Part shown: piece after piece, positions 52,483 to 61,043 of the stretch
How positions within the stretch are numbered: the stretch's first letter is position 1
Layout of the letters: each line of letters starts with the position of its first letter
From: an uncultured Oscillospiraceae bacterium
GTDB taxonomy: Bacteria > Bacillota > Clostridia > Oscillospirales > Acutalibacteraceae
DNA length: 64,000 nucleotides
Assembly (NCBI GenBank): GCA_900541975.1
Contig: UQLR01000004.1
Coordinates: 1-64,000, forward strand
Reading direction: 5' to 3'
The notes under the pieces: generated by a model
The model's input: the letters and a program-made list of their open reading frames with translations, nothing else
Told to the model about the DNA's origin: nothing
Database searches by the model: none
Position numbers and translations under genes: made by a program

Positions 52483-53235
52483 TTACTCATAATCCACTAC
52501 ATTAATCCATTTAGAGAGCAACTCTTTTTCTTCTTCAACGCCTTTAACCATCTGTGTTGCCGCCACAATTGGCAACCATTGCTGAACATACTGCTTTGCC
52601 GTATTGCTCTTCTCGCAAAATAGGTTCATATACATTTCTGCAAGCTCCGGCTGTTTTAAGGAAAAAAGCAAATAAGTTCTTGCCGCATCTGCCGAAGCAT
52701 TTCCCTGCGTTGCATGGGACCAGTCAATAATATATGCTTTCCCGCTGTTATTAATAATAATGTTACTGGGGTTAAAATCGCCGTGACAAACCTTGGCGTG
52801 CTTAGGCATAGACTCCACGCGTGTATGCAGCTCATAACGGATGGTTGCGCTTACCGTATCACGCAAACTGGATATCTTGCGGTTCATTTTATCCTTCTGT
52901 TTGTTCAACAGCGGTGCGCGCATACTGTGCACCTGCAGCTGCAGGTCAACAAAATCGCTCATATACTTTTCTATATTGTCGGGGTCTTCGTCCATAATTT
53001 GCTGCAGGGTCTTCCCTTCAATATATTGCAGCGTAATCGCCCATTTGCCGTCTAAAATAGAAACCGCACGGATTTCCGGAATTGCAAGACCGGTTTCTTC
53101 TACTCTGGCATGGTTGAGCGCTTCGTTTAAAACGTCTGATTTGGGATATTTTTCACTGAATACCTTTACTACATTGTCACCATCTTTATAAATGACTTTG
53201 TCTTTACGCTCTGCAAGTATTTTTTCAAAATTCAT
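52483..53235 (-). CDS. Aminoglycoside phosphotransferase/choline kinase-family protein
   Basis: 250-aa protein-kinase-like fold. The N lobe has VIYKDGDNVVKVFSEKYPKS and a Glu-bearing helix. The catalytic loop is VCHGDFNPSNIIINN, and the metal loop is YIIDWSHATQGNASADAA, where the usual DxE/D is DWSHA. Family members phosphorylate small molecules such as antibiotics, choline or sugars; the substrate cannot be read here. It stands alone with its own promoter and terminator in an AT-rich patch. Resistance function should not be assumed. Confidence 0.85.
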   Translation of the reverse strand: MNFEKILAERKDKVIYKDGDNVVKVFSEKYPKSDVLNEALNHARVEETGLAIPEIRAVSILDGKWAITLQYIEGKTLQQIMDEDPDNIEKYMSDFVDLQLQVHSMRAPLLNKQKDKMNRKISSLRDTVSATIRYELHTRVESMPKHAKVCHGDFNPSNIIINNSGKAYIIDWSHATQGNASADAARTYLLFSLKQPELAEMYMNLFCEKSNTAKQYVQQWLPIVAATQMVKGVEEEKELLSKWINVVDYE

Positions 53236-53300
53236 AAGAATTCCCCTTTCCGGTATAGCCTTTATGTTAAATTCAAAGATACCGGCTGGTATCTTTTTTA

Positions 53301-53329
53301 ATTATACTACAACCTTCGCGCATTGTATA
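53301..53329 (-). promoter_or_regulatory. Probable promoter of the APH-like kinase gene
   Basis: Minus-strand TATACA (53324-53329), a 17-base spacer and a perfect TATAAT (53301-53306). A 9-bp hairpin (AAAGATACC / GGTATCTTT) at 53274-53295 lies in the leader. Confidence 0.6.
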
Positions 53330-53475
53330 GTTAAAATACCATAAAATATTGTGCGTGATTTTTGTTTAATAATACACAATTACCAATATCATCTCTGCTG
53401 CTTCTACGTTTTTCCACAAAAGCCTTCAAAAGATGCACAAGGCGCCGCATAACCCGCTGTAAAAGGCCTAAGGCA

Positions 53476-53509
53476 AAAATCAGGTGCGTTTGTGGACACA
53501 CCTGATTTT
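53476..53509 (-). terminator. Terminator of adhE
   Basis: Perfect 11-bp stem (AAAATCAGGTG / CACCTGATTTT) with a 12-base loop and a T-run on the minus strand, 14 bases past the adhE stop. Confidence 0.85.
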
Positions 53510-53523
53510 ATCTGCTAAACAGC

Positions 53524-56154
53524 TTATTTACCGTAATAGGCCTTCAGGTACATATCTTTGATTTCGCTCATCAGCGGGTATCTGGGATTTGCACCCGTGC
53601 ACTGGTCGTCAAAAGCATTTTCGACCATTTCGTCCAGTGTTGCAAGGAAATCCTCTTCCTGAATACCATAATCGGCAATCGACTTTTTAATACCAACCTT
53701 TTCCTTCAGCTGATCAATAGCAGCAAGGAACTTTTCAAAGGTATCCTGATCGTCTTTCCCGGAAATGCCGCAGAAGTTTGCACATTCTACATATCTTTCC
53801 AGACAATGCGGATATTGATACTGCGGGAACGTACCCATCTTTGCGGGAACCGCAGAGGCATTAAAGCGCATGACATACGTAATCAATAACGCATTGGCCA
53901 CACCATGCGGAAGATGGTGGTATGCACCAAGCTTATGCGCCATAGAATGGCAAACGCCAAGGAACGCATTTGCAAACGCCATACCGGCCATGGTGGAAGC
54001 GTCCGCCATTTTTTCCCTTGCAATTGGATCGTCCGCACCCTTTTCATAAGCAGACGGCAAATATTTAAAAATATTTTTCATTGCCTTGAGCGCAAGGCCG
54101 TCCGTATAATCTGTTGCCATGACAGAAGCATAAGCCTCCAGCGCATGGGTCAACGCATCGATACCAGACGCGCTTGTCAAACCTTTGGGCTGAGTCATCA
54201 TATTATCCGCGTCAATAATTGCCATATTGGGCAAAAGCTCATAGTCAGCAAGCGGATATTTTACGCCTGTCGTTTCGTCTGTAATAACGGCAAACGGCGT
54301 TACCTCAGAGCCTGTACCAGAAGAGGTCGGAATCGCTACAAAGAAAGCTTTTTCACCCATTTTGGGGAACGTGTATACCCTTTTGCGGATATCCATAAAG
54401 CGCATAGCCATATCCATAAAGTCAACTTCCGGATGCTCATACATAACCCACATGATCTTCGCCGCATCCATCGCGCTGCCGCCGCCCAATGCAATAATAA
54501 CGTCCGGTTCAAAGGAAATCATCGCCTTTGTGCCTTCTTTTGCGCAGGCAAGCGTCGGATCGGGCGCAACCTCATAAAAGCACGTATGCTGAATTTGCAT
54601 TTCATCAAGTTTATCCTGAATAGGCTTGACATAGCCGTTCTTATAAAGGAAAGAGTCTGTAACGATAAAGGCCTTTTTCTTACCCATTACCGTGCCAAGT
54701 TCATCCAAAGCAACGGGCATGCAGCCTTTTTTGAAATAAACCTTCTGTGGTGTTCTAAACCAAAGCATGTTCTCTCTCCTTTCGGCAACCGTTTTAATAT
54801 TGATAAGATGCTTTACACCAACATTTTCTGAAACGGAATTGCCGCCCCAGGAGCCGCAGCCAAGCGTAAGCGAAGGCACAAGCTTAAAATTGTAAAGATC
54901 ACCGATACCGCCATGGGAAGACGGCGTATTGATTAAAACGCGGCAGGTTTTCATAGCCGCAGCATGCTTTGCAATTTTTTCAGATTGGGCAGGATGAATA
55001 TACAAAGAGGAGGTGTGCCCATAGCCACCGTCTGCAACCAGCCGCTCCGCCTTTGCAAGCGCCTCGTCAAAATCCTTTGCCTTATACATGGCAAGCACCG
55101 GAGAGAGCTTTTCATGTGCAAACTCTTCAGAAATATCTACAGATTCCACTTCGCCGATCAGGATTTTTGTGTCCTCGGGCACATCAACGCCGGCAAGCGC
55201 AGCGATTGTATGCGCCTTCTGCCCAACAATTTTTGCATTCAGGGCGCCATTAATTATAATCGTTTTCCTGACTTTATCCAGTTCATCGCCTTTAAGGAAA
55301 TAGCAGCCGCGTTCTTTAAATTCTTTTTTGACTGCATTGTACACTTTGGGAAGCACTGTAACGGACTGTTCGGAAGCACAAATCATACCATTGTCAAAGG
55401 TTTTGGAATGAATAATAGAATTCACAGCAAGCTGGATATCCGCCGTATCGTCAATGATAACAGGCGTATTGCCAGCGCCGACACCCAAAGCCGGCTTACC
55501 TGAGGAATACGCTGCCTTGACCATGCCGGGACCGCCTGTTGCAAGAATAGTATCGGAGCTTTTCATGACCTCATTTGTAAGCTCCAGAGAGGGAACGTCG
55601 ATCCAGCCGATAATCCCTTGGGGTGCACCGGCAGCTACTGCGGCGTCCAACACGACCTTTGCCGCAGCGATGGTACATTTCTTTGCACGCGGATGGGGGC
55701 TGATAATAATCGCGTTTCTTGTTTTTAAACTGATCAGCGCTTTAAAGATTGCGGTAGAAGTAGGGTTTGTAGTAGGAATAACCGCTGCAATCAGGCCAAT
55801 TGGCTCTGCAATCTTTTTAATACCGAAAGCCTTGTCTTCTTCTATTACACCGCAGGTTTTTGTATCTTTATATGCATTATAAATATATTCCGCCGCGTAG
55901 TGGTTTTTAATAACTTTGTCCTCCACAACGCCCATGCCTGTTTCTTCCACTGCCATTTTTGCAAGCGGTATACGCTGTTTGTTGGCAGCCAACGCAGCGG
56001 CATGAAAGATTTTATCTACCTGTTCCTGCGTATAGGTAGCAAATACCCTTTGCGCCTGCCTCATTGCATGCATTTTGGCAACCAGCGCGTCAACATTGTC
56101 AATCAATTCGGGCGCCTGTGCGTTTGTCACTGCAGTTTTTTCATTATTTGCCAT
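53524..56154 (-). CDS. adhE: Bifunctional acetaldehyde-CoA/alcohol dehydrogenase
   Basis: 876 aa. The N-terminal aldehyde dehydrogenase half (about 1-445) has the catalytic Cys in NGMICASEQSV and the PTTNPTSTAIFKAL segment. The C-terminal iron alcohol dehydrogenase half (about 455-876) has GGGSAMDAAKIMWV and the metal-binding HSMAHKLGAYHHLPHG. ATG 56154 follows GAGGAGG; a longer in-frame start has no such site. It reduces acetyl-CoA to ethanol with two NADH. The promoter carries a Rex-like operator. Confidence 0.97.
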   Translation of the reverse strand: MANNEKTAVTNAQAPELIDNVDALVAKMHAMRQAQRVFATYTQEQVDKIFHAAALAANKQRIPLAKMAVEETGMGVVEDKVIKNHYAAEYIYNAYKDTKTCGVIEEDKAFGIKKIAEPIGLIAAVIPTTNPTSTAIFKALISLKTRNAIIISPHPRAKKCTIAAAKVVLDAAVAAGAPQGIIGWIDVPSLELTNEVMKSSDTILATGGPGMVKAAYSSGKPALGVGAGNTPVIIDDTADIQLAVNSIIHSKTFDNGMICASEQSVTVLPKVYNAVKKEFKERGCYFLKGDELDKVRKTIIINGALNAKIVGQKAHTIAALAGVDVPEDTKILIGEVESVDISEEFAHEKLSPVLAMYKAKDFDEALAKAERLVADGGYGHTSSLYIHPAQSEKIAKHAAAMKTCRVLINTPSSHGGIGDLYNFKLVPSLTLGCGSWGGNSVSENVGVKHLINIKTVAERRENMLWFRTPQKVYFKKGCMPVALDELGTVMGKKKAFIVTDSFLYKNGYVKPIQDKLDEMQIQHTCFYEVAPDPTLACAKEGTKAMISFEPDVIIALGGGSAMDAAKIMWVMYEHPEVDFMDMAMRFMDIRKRVYTFPKMGEKAFFVAIPTSSGTGSEVTPFAVITDETTGVKYPLADYELLPNMAIIDADNMMTQPKGLTSASGIDALTHALEAYASVMATDYTDGLALKAMKNIFKYLPSAYEKGADDPIAREKMADASTMAGMAFANAFLGVCHSMAHKLGAYHHLPHGVANALLITYVMRFNASAVPAKMGTFPQYQYPHCLERYVECANFCGISGKDDQDTFEKFLAAIDQLKEKVGIKKSIADYGIQEEDFLATLDEMVENAFDDQCTGANPRYPLMSEIKDMYLKAYYGK

Positions 56155-56264
56155 AAGATAGGCCTCCTCAGTTCTTGTTTTTTTCATGCGTACGCCTGCG
56201 CAAAACAGGCTGGTGAAACAACTTGCAAAGCGATGTTTTATGGGTTTTGCTTTGCTTTGTCCCT

Positions 56265-56293
56265 ATTATAAATGATTGTTAAAAAATTGTCAA
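56265..56293 (-). promoter_or_regulatory. adhE promoter with overlapping Rex-like operator
   Basis: Fully consensus TTGACA (56288-56293), a 17-base spacer and TATAAT (56265-56270) on the minus strand. A plus-strand TTGTTAA-AAAA-TTGTCAA (56276-56293) covers the -35 box and part of the spacer. It differs from the Rex consensus TTGTTAA-N4-TTAACAA at two bases. Bound Rex would block this promoter. Confidence 0.75.
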
Positions 56294-56628
56294 TATCTTT
56301 TTTCTCTGTTTCAACCGGTAAATCCGTCCTTCTATTTTTTTCCTTTTTTATTTTCAGCTATGCTTTTGTATTTTTATCTATAAACAAAAAATTTCGCATG
56401 TAAAATTGTTCATTTTACATACGGAATTTTGGGGAAGTCTTACAATTCTACAATATATTCCTTACATCCCGTCTTAGGATTTGTAAAAAATATAGAAAAT
56501 ATACTTTTTCAGCCGGGTACTTCGTGCGCTTTAAAAGTCTTCCCTTTTCGCAGCAAAAGCATAGTATGTTTTCCCTCTTCTTTTGCAACAATATGGCAAT
56601 ACTTTTTCCATGTGTCTAAAACTAAAAC
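56294..56628. other. Gap between adhE promoter and the trpX terminator
   Basis: No intact gene. A 9-bp hairpin (ATGTAAAAT / ATTTTACAT) sits at 56398-56420. On the minus strand, two frames carry protein-like text, WKKYCHIVAKEEGKHTMLLL then RKGKTFKAHEVPG, and FFTNPKTGCKEYIVEL ending at 56440. This could be a decayed small gene; no family is recognised. Confidence 0.3.
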
Positions 56629-56658
56629 AGACGGCCCCCGTTTATATGGGAGCCGTCT
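56629..56658 (-). terminator. Terminator after the trpX-like gene
   Basis: Stem AGACGGC / GCCGTCT extended by CCC/GGG across a small bulge, followed on the minus strand by GTTTTAGTTTT. It ends the kor-trpX run. Confidence 0.75.
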
Positions 56659-56680
56659 AATTGCAATTTATAACGATACG

Positions 56681-57691
56681 TCAGGATTTTGGCAATAGCA
56701 CGGTTTTGTCATTCCGTAAAATCGAATCAGGAATCTGCAAGCCAATCTTTTTTGCTGTCTGCGCATTGACATAAGTAGTCGGATTATCCAATACTCGAAC
56801 CGGCAGATCGGACACCGCTGTTCCCTTTAACACCTGGTCCGCCATATTGGCTGTTTCAATTCCAAGCTCTTCACCGGAAATACCAATACAGGCAAGTCCG
56901 CCGTCCTGAACCATAGCTTCCAACCCCACATAGCAGGGGATTTTCGCATCAAGTGTGACTCGCGTCAGATCGTCCATTGCATCTGCCAGCGTATTGTCCG
57001 CAGGTATTAAGATTGCGTTGACTCCGCCTGCAAGGGATTGCGCCGCCTGATATACATCGGAAGAAGTGCTGATTCCGGCTTCTATACACGCAATTCCTTT
57101 TTCCGCGCAATATGCCTTTGCCTTTGCAATGGCAACCGCCGAACTTGCTTCCGTACTGTTATAAAGCAGTCCGAGCGTTTGCATGCCTGGCGTAACGGTA
57201 AGGGCCATATCTATCATTTTTTCCACCTGCAGGGCGTCTGAGGTTCCTGTAATATTTTTGTCCGGCTTTTCAAGGCTGGTCGTAAGGCCCGCCGTAACCG
57301 GATCGCTCACCGCTGCAAACAAAACAGGCACTTTATCTGCAACTGCATGCGCCGCAACTGCCGCCGGTGTGGAAATGGCAATCACCACGTCTTTCTGGTC
57401 TGCTGCAAATTCATCCAGAATCGACGTGAGCCTTGCTGCTTCGCCCTGCGCACTGCAAGCTTCGATCTGTACATTTTTTCCTTCCTGATAACCAAGTTTT
57501 TTAAGCTGTGCAAGGATAGAATCACGGATGGTATAAAACGACGAATGGTCGGACATTTGTACGATCCCAATTTTTTTTACCGATTCTGCCGGTGCACCGG
57601 AGCCTGAAGAAGCCTCCTGATTGTCAGAGCATCCAAAAAACAGTCCCAGACAAACAACCGCTGCAAATAGCAATGCAAGTGCCTTTTTCAC
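56681..57691 (-). CDS. trpX: ABC transporter substrate-binding lipoprotein (TrpX family)
   Basis: 336 aa. Signal peptide with lipobox LFFGC. Then a periplasmic-binding fold of the TrpX/ABC_sub_bind family: KKIGIVQMSDHSSFYTIRDS, VAISTPAAVAAHA, PVLFAAVSDPVTAGL and VNAILIPADNTLADAMDDL. Family members bind tryptophan or tyrosine. Start GTG 57691 follows GAGGTG placed just after the korC stop; an earlier GTG at 57700 is too close to that site. The permease and ATPase are not adjacent, so this is a lone binding protein in the window. Confidence 0.85.
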   Translation of the reverse strand: MKKALALLFAAVVCLGLFFGCSDNQEASSGSGAPAESVKKIGIVQMSDHSSFYTIRDSILAQLKKLGYQEGKNVQIEACSAQGEAARLTSILDEFAADQKDVVIAISTPAAVAAHAVADKVPVLFAAVSDPVTAGLTTSLEKPDKNITGTSDALQVEKMIDMALTVTPGMQTLGLLYNSTEASSAVAIAKAKAYCAEKGIACIEAGISTSSDVYQAAQSLAGGVNAILIPADNTLADAMDDLTRVTLDAKIPCYVGLEAMVQDGGLACIGISGEELGIETANMADQVLKGTAVSDLPVRVLDNPTTYVNAQTAKKIGLQIPDSILRNDKTVLLPKS

Positions 57692-57708
57692 GTTTTTCAC
57701 CTCAGAAT

Positions 57709-58254
57709 TTATGTATTGCCGTAATGCATCCCAATCTCAAGTGCTTTGCGGTTTGCTCCCAGCAAGTGCTGTTTTCTTGCGGGCACACATTTTTCAACCG
57801 CTTTGTCAAGCGACTGTGCACTGCAAAAACCTGTTTCGTTGAAAAGCTTGCCTACCAGAATAATATTGGCCAATCCTTTCAGCCCGTTTTCTTCTGCAAG
57901 CTTTGTTGCAGGTACATAAAAAACGCGGACATCTGTACGTTCTACCTTTTTATGGATCAGAGAACTGTCCACCAGGACGATACCGCCTGTTTCCACGCTG
58001 TCAATAAATTTATCCAGAGAGGGCAGGTTCATCGCCACAAATACATTTGGGTTGGTCACCAGCGGAGAACCTATTGGTACATTTGAAACACAAACGCTGC
58101 AATTAGCCGTGCCGCCGCGCATTTCAGGCCCATAAGACGGCAGCCAGGAAATTTCTTTTTCCTCCATTAACCCGCCGTAGGCGATTACCTTACCTGCAAA
58201 CAAAATACCCTGTCCGCCAAAGCCTGCCAGCAACATATTGTAATTTACGCTCAT
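57709..58254 (-). CDS. korC: 2-oxoacid:ferredoxin oxidoreductase, gamma subunit
   Basis: 181 aa. The gamma-domain motif LLAGFGGQGILFAGKVIAYG and the block ISWLPSYGPEMRGGTANCSV are diagnostic. It overlaps korB by the 4-base ATGA junction. It is the last subunit of a KorDABC-type enzyme for 2-oxoglutarate (a branched 2-oxoacid substrate cannot be ruled out). Confidence 0.92.
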   Translation of the reverse strand: MSVNYNMLLAGFGGQGILFAGKVIAYGGLMEEKEISWLPSYGPEMRGGTANCSVCVSNVPIGSPLVTNPNVFVAMNLPSLDKFIDSVETGGIVLVDSSLIHKKVERTDVRVFYVPATKLAEENGLKGLANIILVGKLFNETGFCSAQSLDKAVEKCVPARKQHLLGANRKALEIGMHYGNT

Positions 58255-59006
58255 TGGATTCTTGCCCCCTTTTCCTCATCCTTATAGACGCCCAAAGGAT
58301 AATACGGAAGCATATTCTGCCGCAGCCATTCCAGGGCTTCTATCGGCGTCATTCCCCAGTTTGTAGGACAGGTGGAAACAACCTCAATAATTGAAAAGCC
58401 TTTTTTATCAATCTGATTTTGAAAACCTTTTTTAATTGCCTTTTTCGCAATATTTACATTTTTTACGCAGTCCACCGTTACACGCTGCGCCAGTGCTACG
58501 CCGTCAAGCGTAGCCAAAAGCTCGCACACGCGGACAGGGTACCCCGCACTGTTTACATCTCTGCCATAGGGTGTGGTTTGCGTAACCTGCCCCGGCAGCG
58601 ACGTCGGCGCCATTTGACCGCCCGTCATGCCGTATATGGCGTTATTAATAAAGATGACCGTAATATTTTCGCCCCTAGTAGCGGCATGCACGGTTTCCGC
58701 TGTCCCAATTGCGGCAAGGTCACCGTCGCCCTGATAGGTAAAAATCACATTGTCCGGCTTTGCGCGCTTAAGCCCTGTTGCAACCGCTGGCGCTCTGCCA
58801 TGTGGCGCCTGCACCATGTCGCAGGTAAAATAATCGTAATTCATAACGGCGCACCCAACCGGCGCCACGCCTACAGCTTTTCCTTCAATCTGCAGTTCGT
58901 CAAGCACCTCTGCAATCAACCTGTGCACAATGCCGTGCGTGCAGCCCGGACAGTAATGAAAAGGAATATCCGCCAGCGCTTTTGGTTTTTCAAAAATAAC
59001 TGCCAT
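58251..59006 (-). CDS. korB: 2-oxoacid:ferredoxin oxidoreductase, beta subunit (TPP-binding)
   Basis: 251 aa. The N-terminal FHYCPGCTHGIVHRL is followed by thiamine-diphosphate motif GDGDLAAIGTAETVHAA and FINNAIYGMTGGQMAPTSLP. Start ATG shares one base with the korA stop (TAATG). It holds the cofactor of the enzyme complex. Confidence 0.94.
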   Translation of the reverse strand: MAVIFEKPKALADIPFHYCPGCTHGIVHRLIAEVLDELQIEGKAVGVAPVGCAVMNYDYFTCDMVQAPHGRAPAVATGLKRAKPDNVIFTYQGDGDLAAIGTAETVHAATRGENITVIFINNAIYGMTGGQMAPTSLPGQVTQTTPYGRDVNSAGYPVRVCELLATLDGVALAQRVTVDCVKNVNIAKKAIKKGFQNQIDKKGFSIIEVVSTCPTNWGMTPIEALEWLRQNMLPYYPLGVYKDEEKGARIQ

Positions 59007-60067
59007 TATTGACCGCCTCCCAGTTTTTCAATTTCCTGCAGGATTTCTGCGGGAGTGGGGATTACACCGCCTGTTCTTCCAAAGAAGGCAACCGGTTTTT
59101 CACAGTTGATTGCAAGTCTTACATCGTCAACCATCTGTCCCATGCTCATTTCTACACAAAGAAATTGCTTTGCACTTTTCGCCGCGCTGCGCAGCGCATC
59201 TGTTGGGAAAGGCCAGAGCGTGATCGGACGAATAAGCCCCGCTTTAATTCCCTTGGCACGTGCGCTGTCCACAGCGCTGTGCGCTACCCTGGAAGAAGCG
59301 CCGTAGGCTACAACAACAATTTCTGCGTCGTCTACCAGATATTCCTGCACACGCTGCTCGTTTTTCTTGATTTGCTCATAACGCGCAAAGCGTTCTTTGA
59401 CCAGGCCTTCCAACGCCTGCGGCGTCAGATAAAGCGAATTGACCACATTGTGCTTTCTTTTTCCCTGATGGCCGTCTGTCGCCCATGGTTTTGGGGGCAG
59501 TATATTTGCAGAGCCGTCGGGTATTTCCACAGGCTCCATCATCTGGCCCAACATTCCATCCGCTAAGATCATAGCGGGCATTCTATACTGGTCGCCCAAA
59601 TCAAATGCGGTTTTGACAAGGTCGACCATTTCCTGCACAGTAGCCGGCGCAAAAACAAGGATCTGAAAATCACCATGGCCTGTGGCCTTCGTTGCCTGCC
59701 AATAGTCCGCCTGAGACGGCTGAATACCGCCAAGCCCCGGGCCTCCGCGCTGCACATTGATAATAAGCGCCGGAAGATCGGAACCGGCCATATAGGAAAT
59801 TGCCTCTGTTTTCAGACTAATGCCCGGGGAACTGGAACTGGTCATGGCGCGTACGCCGGCACTGGCTGCTCCAAGCACCATATTTGCTGCTGCCAGCTCA
59901 GATTCTGCCTGTAAGTATGTACCTCCAATTTTTGGCATTTTCTTAGACATATAGGCCGCAAGCTCTGTCTGCGGCGTAATCGGGTATCCAAAGAAATGCC
60001 TGCACCCCGCCTGTATAGCGGCCTCTGCAAGCGCTTCGTTGCCCTTCATCAAAAATCTTTCACCCAT
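59006..60067 (-). CDS. korA: 2-oxoacid:ferredoxin oxidoreductase, alpha subunit
   Basis: 353 aa. The pyrimidine-domain start GNEALAEAAIQAGCRHFFGY is followed by PITPQTELAAYM, AMTSSSSPGISLKTEAI and the PSQADYWQATK block typical of KorA/VorA. It lies 22 bases after korD. With aconitase and icd in the window, 2-oxoglutarate to succinyl-CoA is the likely reaction. Confidence 0.94.
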   Translation of the reverse strand: MGERFLMKGNEALAEAAIQAGCRHFFGYPITPQTELAAYMSKKMPKIGGTYLQAESELAAANMVLGAASAGVRAMTSSSSPGISLKTEAISYMAGSDLPALIINVQRGGPGLGGIQPSQADYWQATKATGHGDFQILVFAPATVQEMVDLVKTAFDLGDQYRMPAMILADGMLGQMMEPVEIPDGSANILPPKPWATDGHQGKRKHNVVNSLYLTPQALEGLVKERFARYEQIKKNEQRVQEYLVDDAEIVVVAYGASSRVAHSAVDSARAKGIKAGLIRPITLWPFPTDALRSAAKSAKQFLCVEMSMGQMVDDVRLAINCEKPVAFFGRTGGVIPTPAEILQEIEKLGGGQ

Positions 60068-60089
60068 AGTATTATCTCCTATCTGTATC

Positions 60090-60296
60090 TTATCTTTCTA
60101 CAATGATTGCAACATCGGGGCACATGATTGCACAGCTTTTACAGCCAATGCACTCCTCCTCGTTGATAAGCTGTGCAGGATGGTAGCCCTTTGCATTGAT
60201 TTTATCTTTACAAAGCGCAATGATTTTTTTAGGGCAAGCGTTTACACACAGTTCACACCCCTTACATACATCCTCTTTGACAATGATTCTTGGCAT
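60090..60296 (-). CDS. korD: 2-oxoacid:ferredoxin oxidoreductase, delta (ferredoxin) subunit
   Basis: 68 aa with two [4Fe-4S] motifs, CKGCELCVNACPKK and CIGCKSCAIMCPDV. It passes electrons out of the complex. ATG 60296 has AAAGGAGGG upstream. It is first of the four subunit genes. Confidence 0.93.
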   Translation of the reverse strand: MPRIIVKEDVCKGCELCVNACPKKIIALCKDKINAKGYHPAQLINEEECIGCKSCAIMCPDVAIIVER

Positions 60297-60367
60297 TTCG
60301 TTCCCTCCTTTATCTAAAGTACAGGTTATCTGTTTTTATCACAGTTGGGACAGCCGCCCCGCGCTGT

Positions 60368-61036
60368 CTAAAACGGCGGCTTAACAATACGTTCAACCGG
60401 AAAAAGCGGTTGTATTTCTTCTTTCAGTTCTTCCGCCAAAAAAGCCGGCGCCGTAGTCAGCACAAGCGGTAACTTTAAAAGCTTTGCCGTCTGCAGGGCA
60501 AACGGCATAGAGTCCAAAATATGTTTCTTCTCCGTAAGCTGTTGTAAATGCGAATTATTAATCACGCCGGTGGCTTTCACACGGGATGCGGCTTCAATCT
60601 CTTCCAAAAGCGCCGCCGCTTCCTGCGGTGTGCTTGTAAGCGCCCTGTAGTGGTTAATTACATAAAAAGCACTATACGACGGCAGGCGCATGACCTGTTG
60701 TGAAAAGCGCCCCAGCGCATATGCTCCTGCGTCATCGCCGCCGACATCAACAATCACATATCCGGCAGACGTATCAAACGCCGCGTAGATTTCAGCAGAT
60801 AAAGACGGAAGATCCAAATTGGTCCCTGCAAATTGCGGCGCAACAACCTTGATCCCCTTTTTTTGCAGCATAGGCGTATAATCGCTTGACCGGAAATAGG
60901 GGTTGACAATGTCCAAATCCACCAGTGTAACACGCTTATCCTGCCGGGCAAGGTCAAGCGCCAGATTGACAGATAAATTTGTTTTTCCGCACCCGTAATG
61001 GCCATATATAATTGTAAGTTTATTTAATTGCAGCAT
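60368..61036 (-). CDS. P-loop ATPase (ParA/CobQ-type nucleotide-binding)
   Basis: 222 aa. N-terminal LTIIYGHYGCGKTNLSVNLA carries a Walker A (GHYGCGKT), followed by the ParA-like VTLVDLDIVNPYFRSSD and the VIVDVGGDDAGAYALG segment. The frame extends 69 bases upstream, but that overlaps metY; ATG 61036 lies 7 bases after the metY stop. Its place directly upstream of korDABC suggests a role linked to the oxidoreductase or its Fe-S supply, which is an inference. Confidence 0.78.
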   Translation of the reverse strand: MLQLNKLTIIYGHYGCGKTNLSVNLALDLARQDKRVTLVDLDIVNPYFRSSDYTPMLQKKGIKVVAPQFAGTNLDLPSLSAEIYAAFDTSAGYVIVDVGGDDAGAYALGRFSQQVMRLPSYSAFYVINHYRALTSTPQEAAALLEEIEAASRVKATGVINNSHLQQLTEKKHILDSMPFALQTAKLLKLPLVLTTAPAFLAEELKEEIQPLFPVERIVKPPF

Positions 61037-61043
61037 ATCCTTA

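Noticed and set aside
52483-53235. Antibiotic resistance call for the APH-like kinase
   Set aside because: Only the general kinase fold is visible; the family has many non-resistance members, and no mobile element is adjacent.
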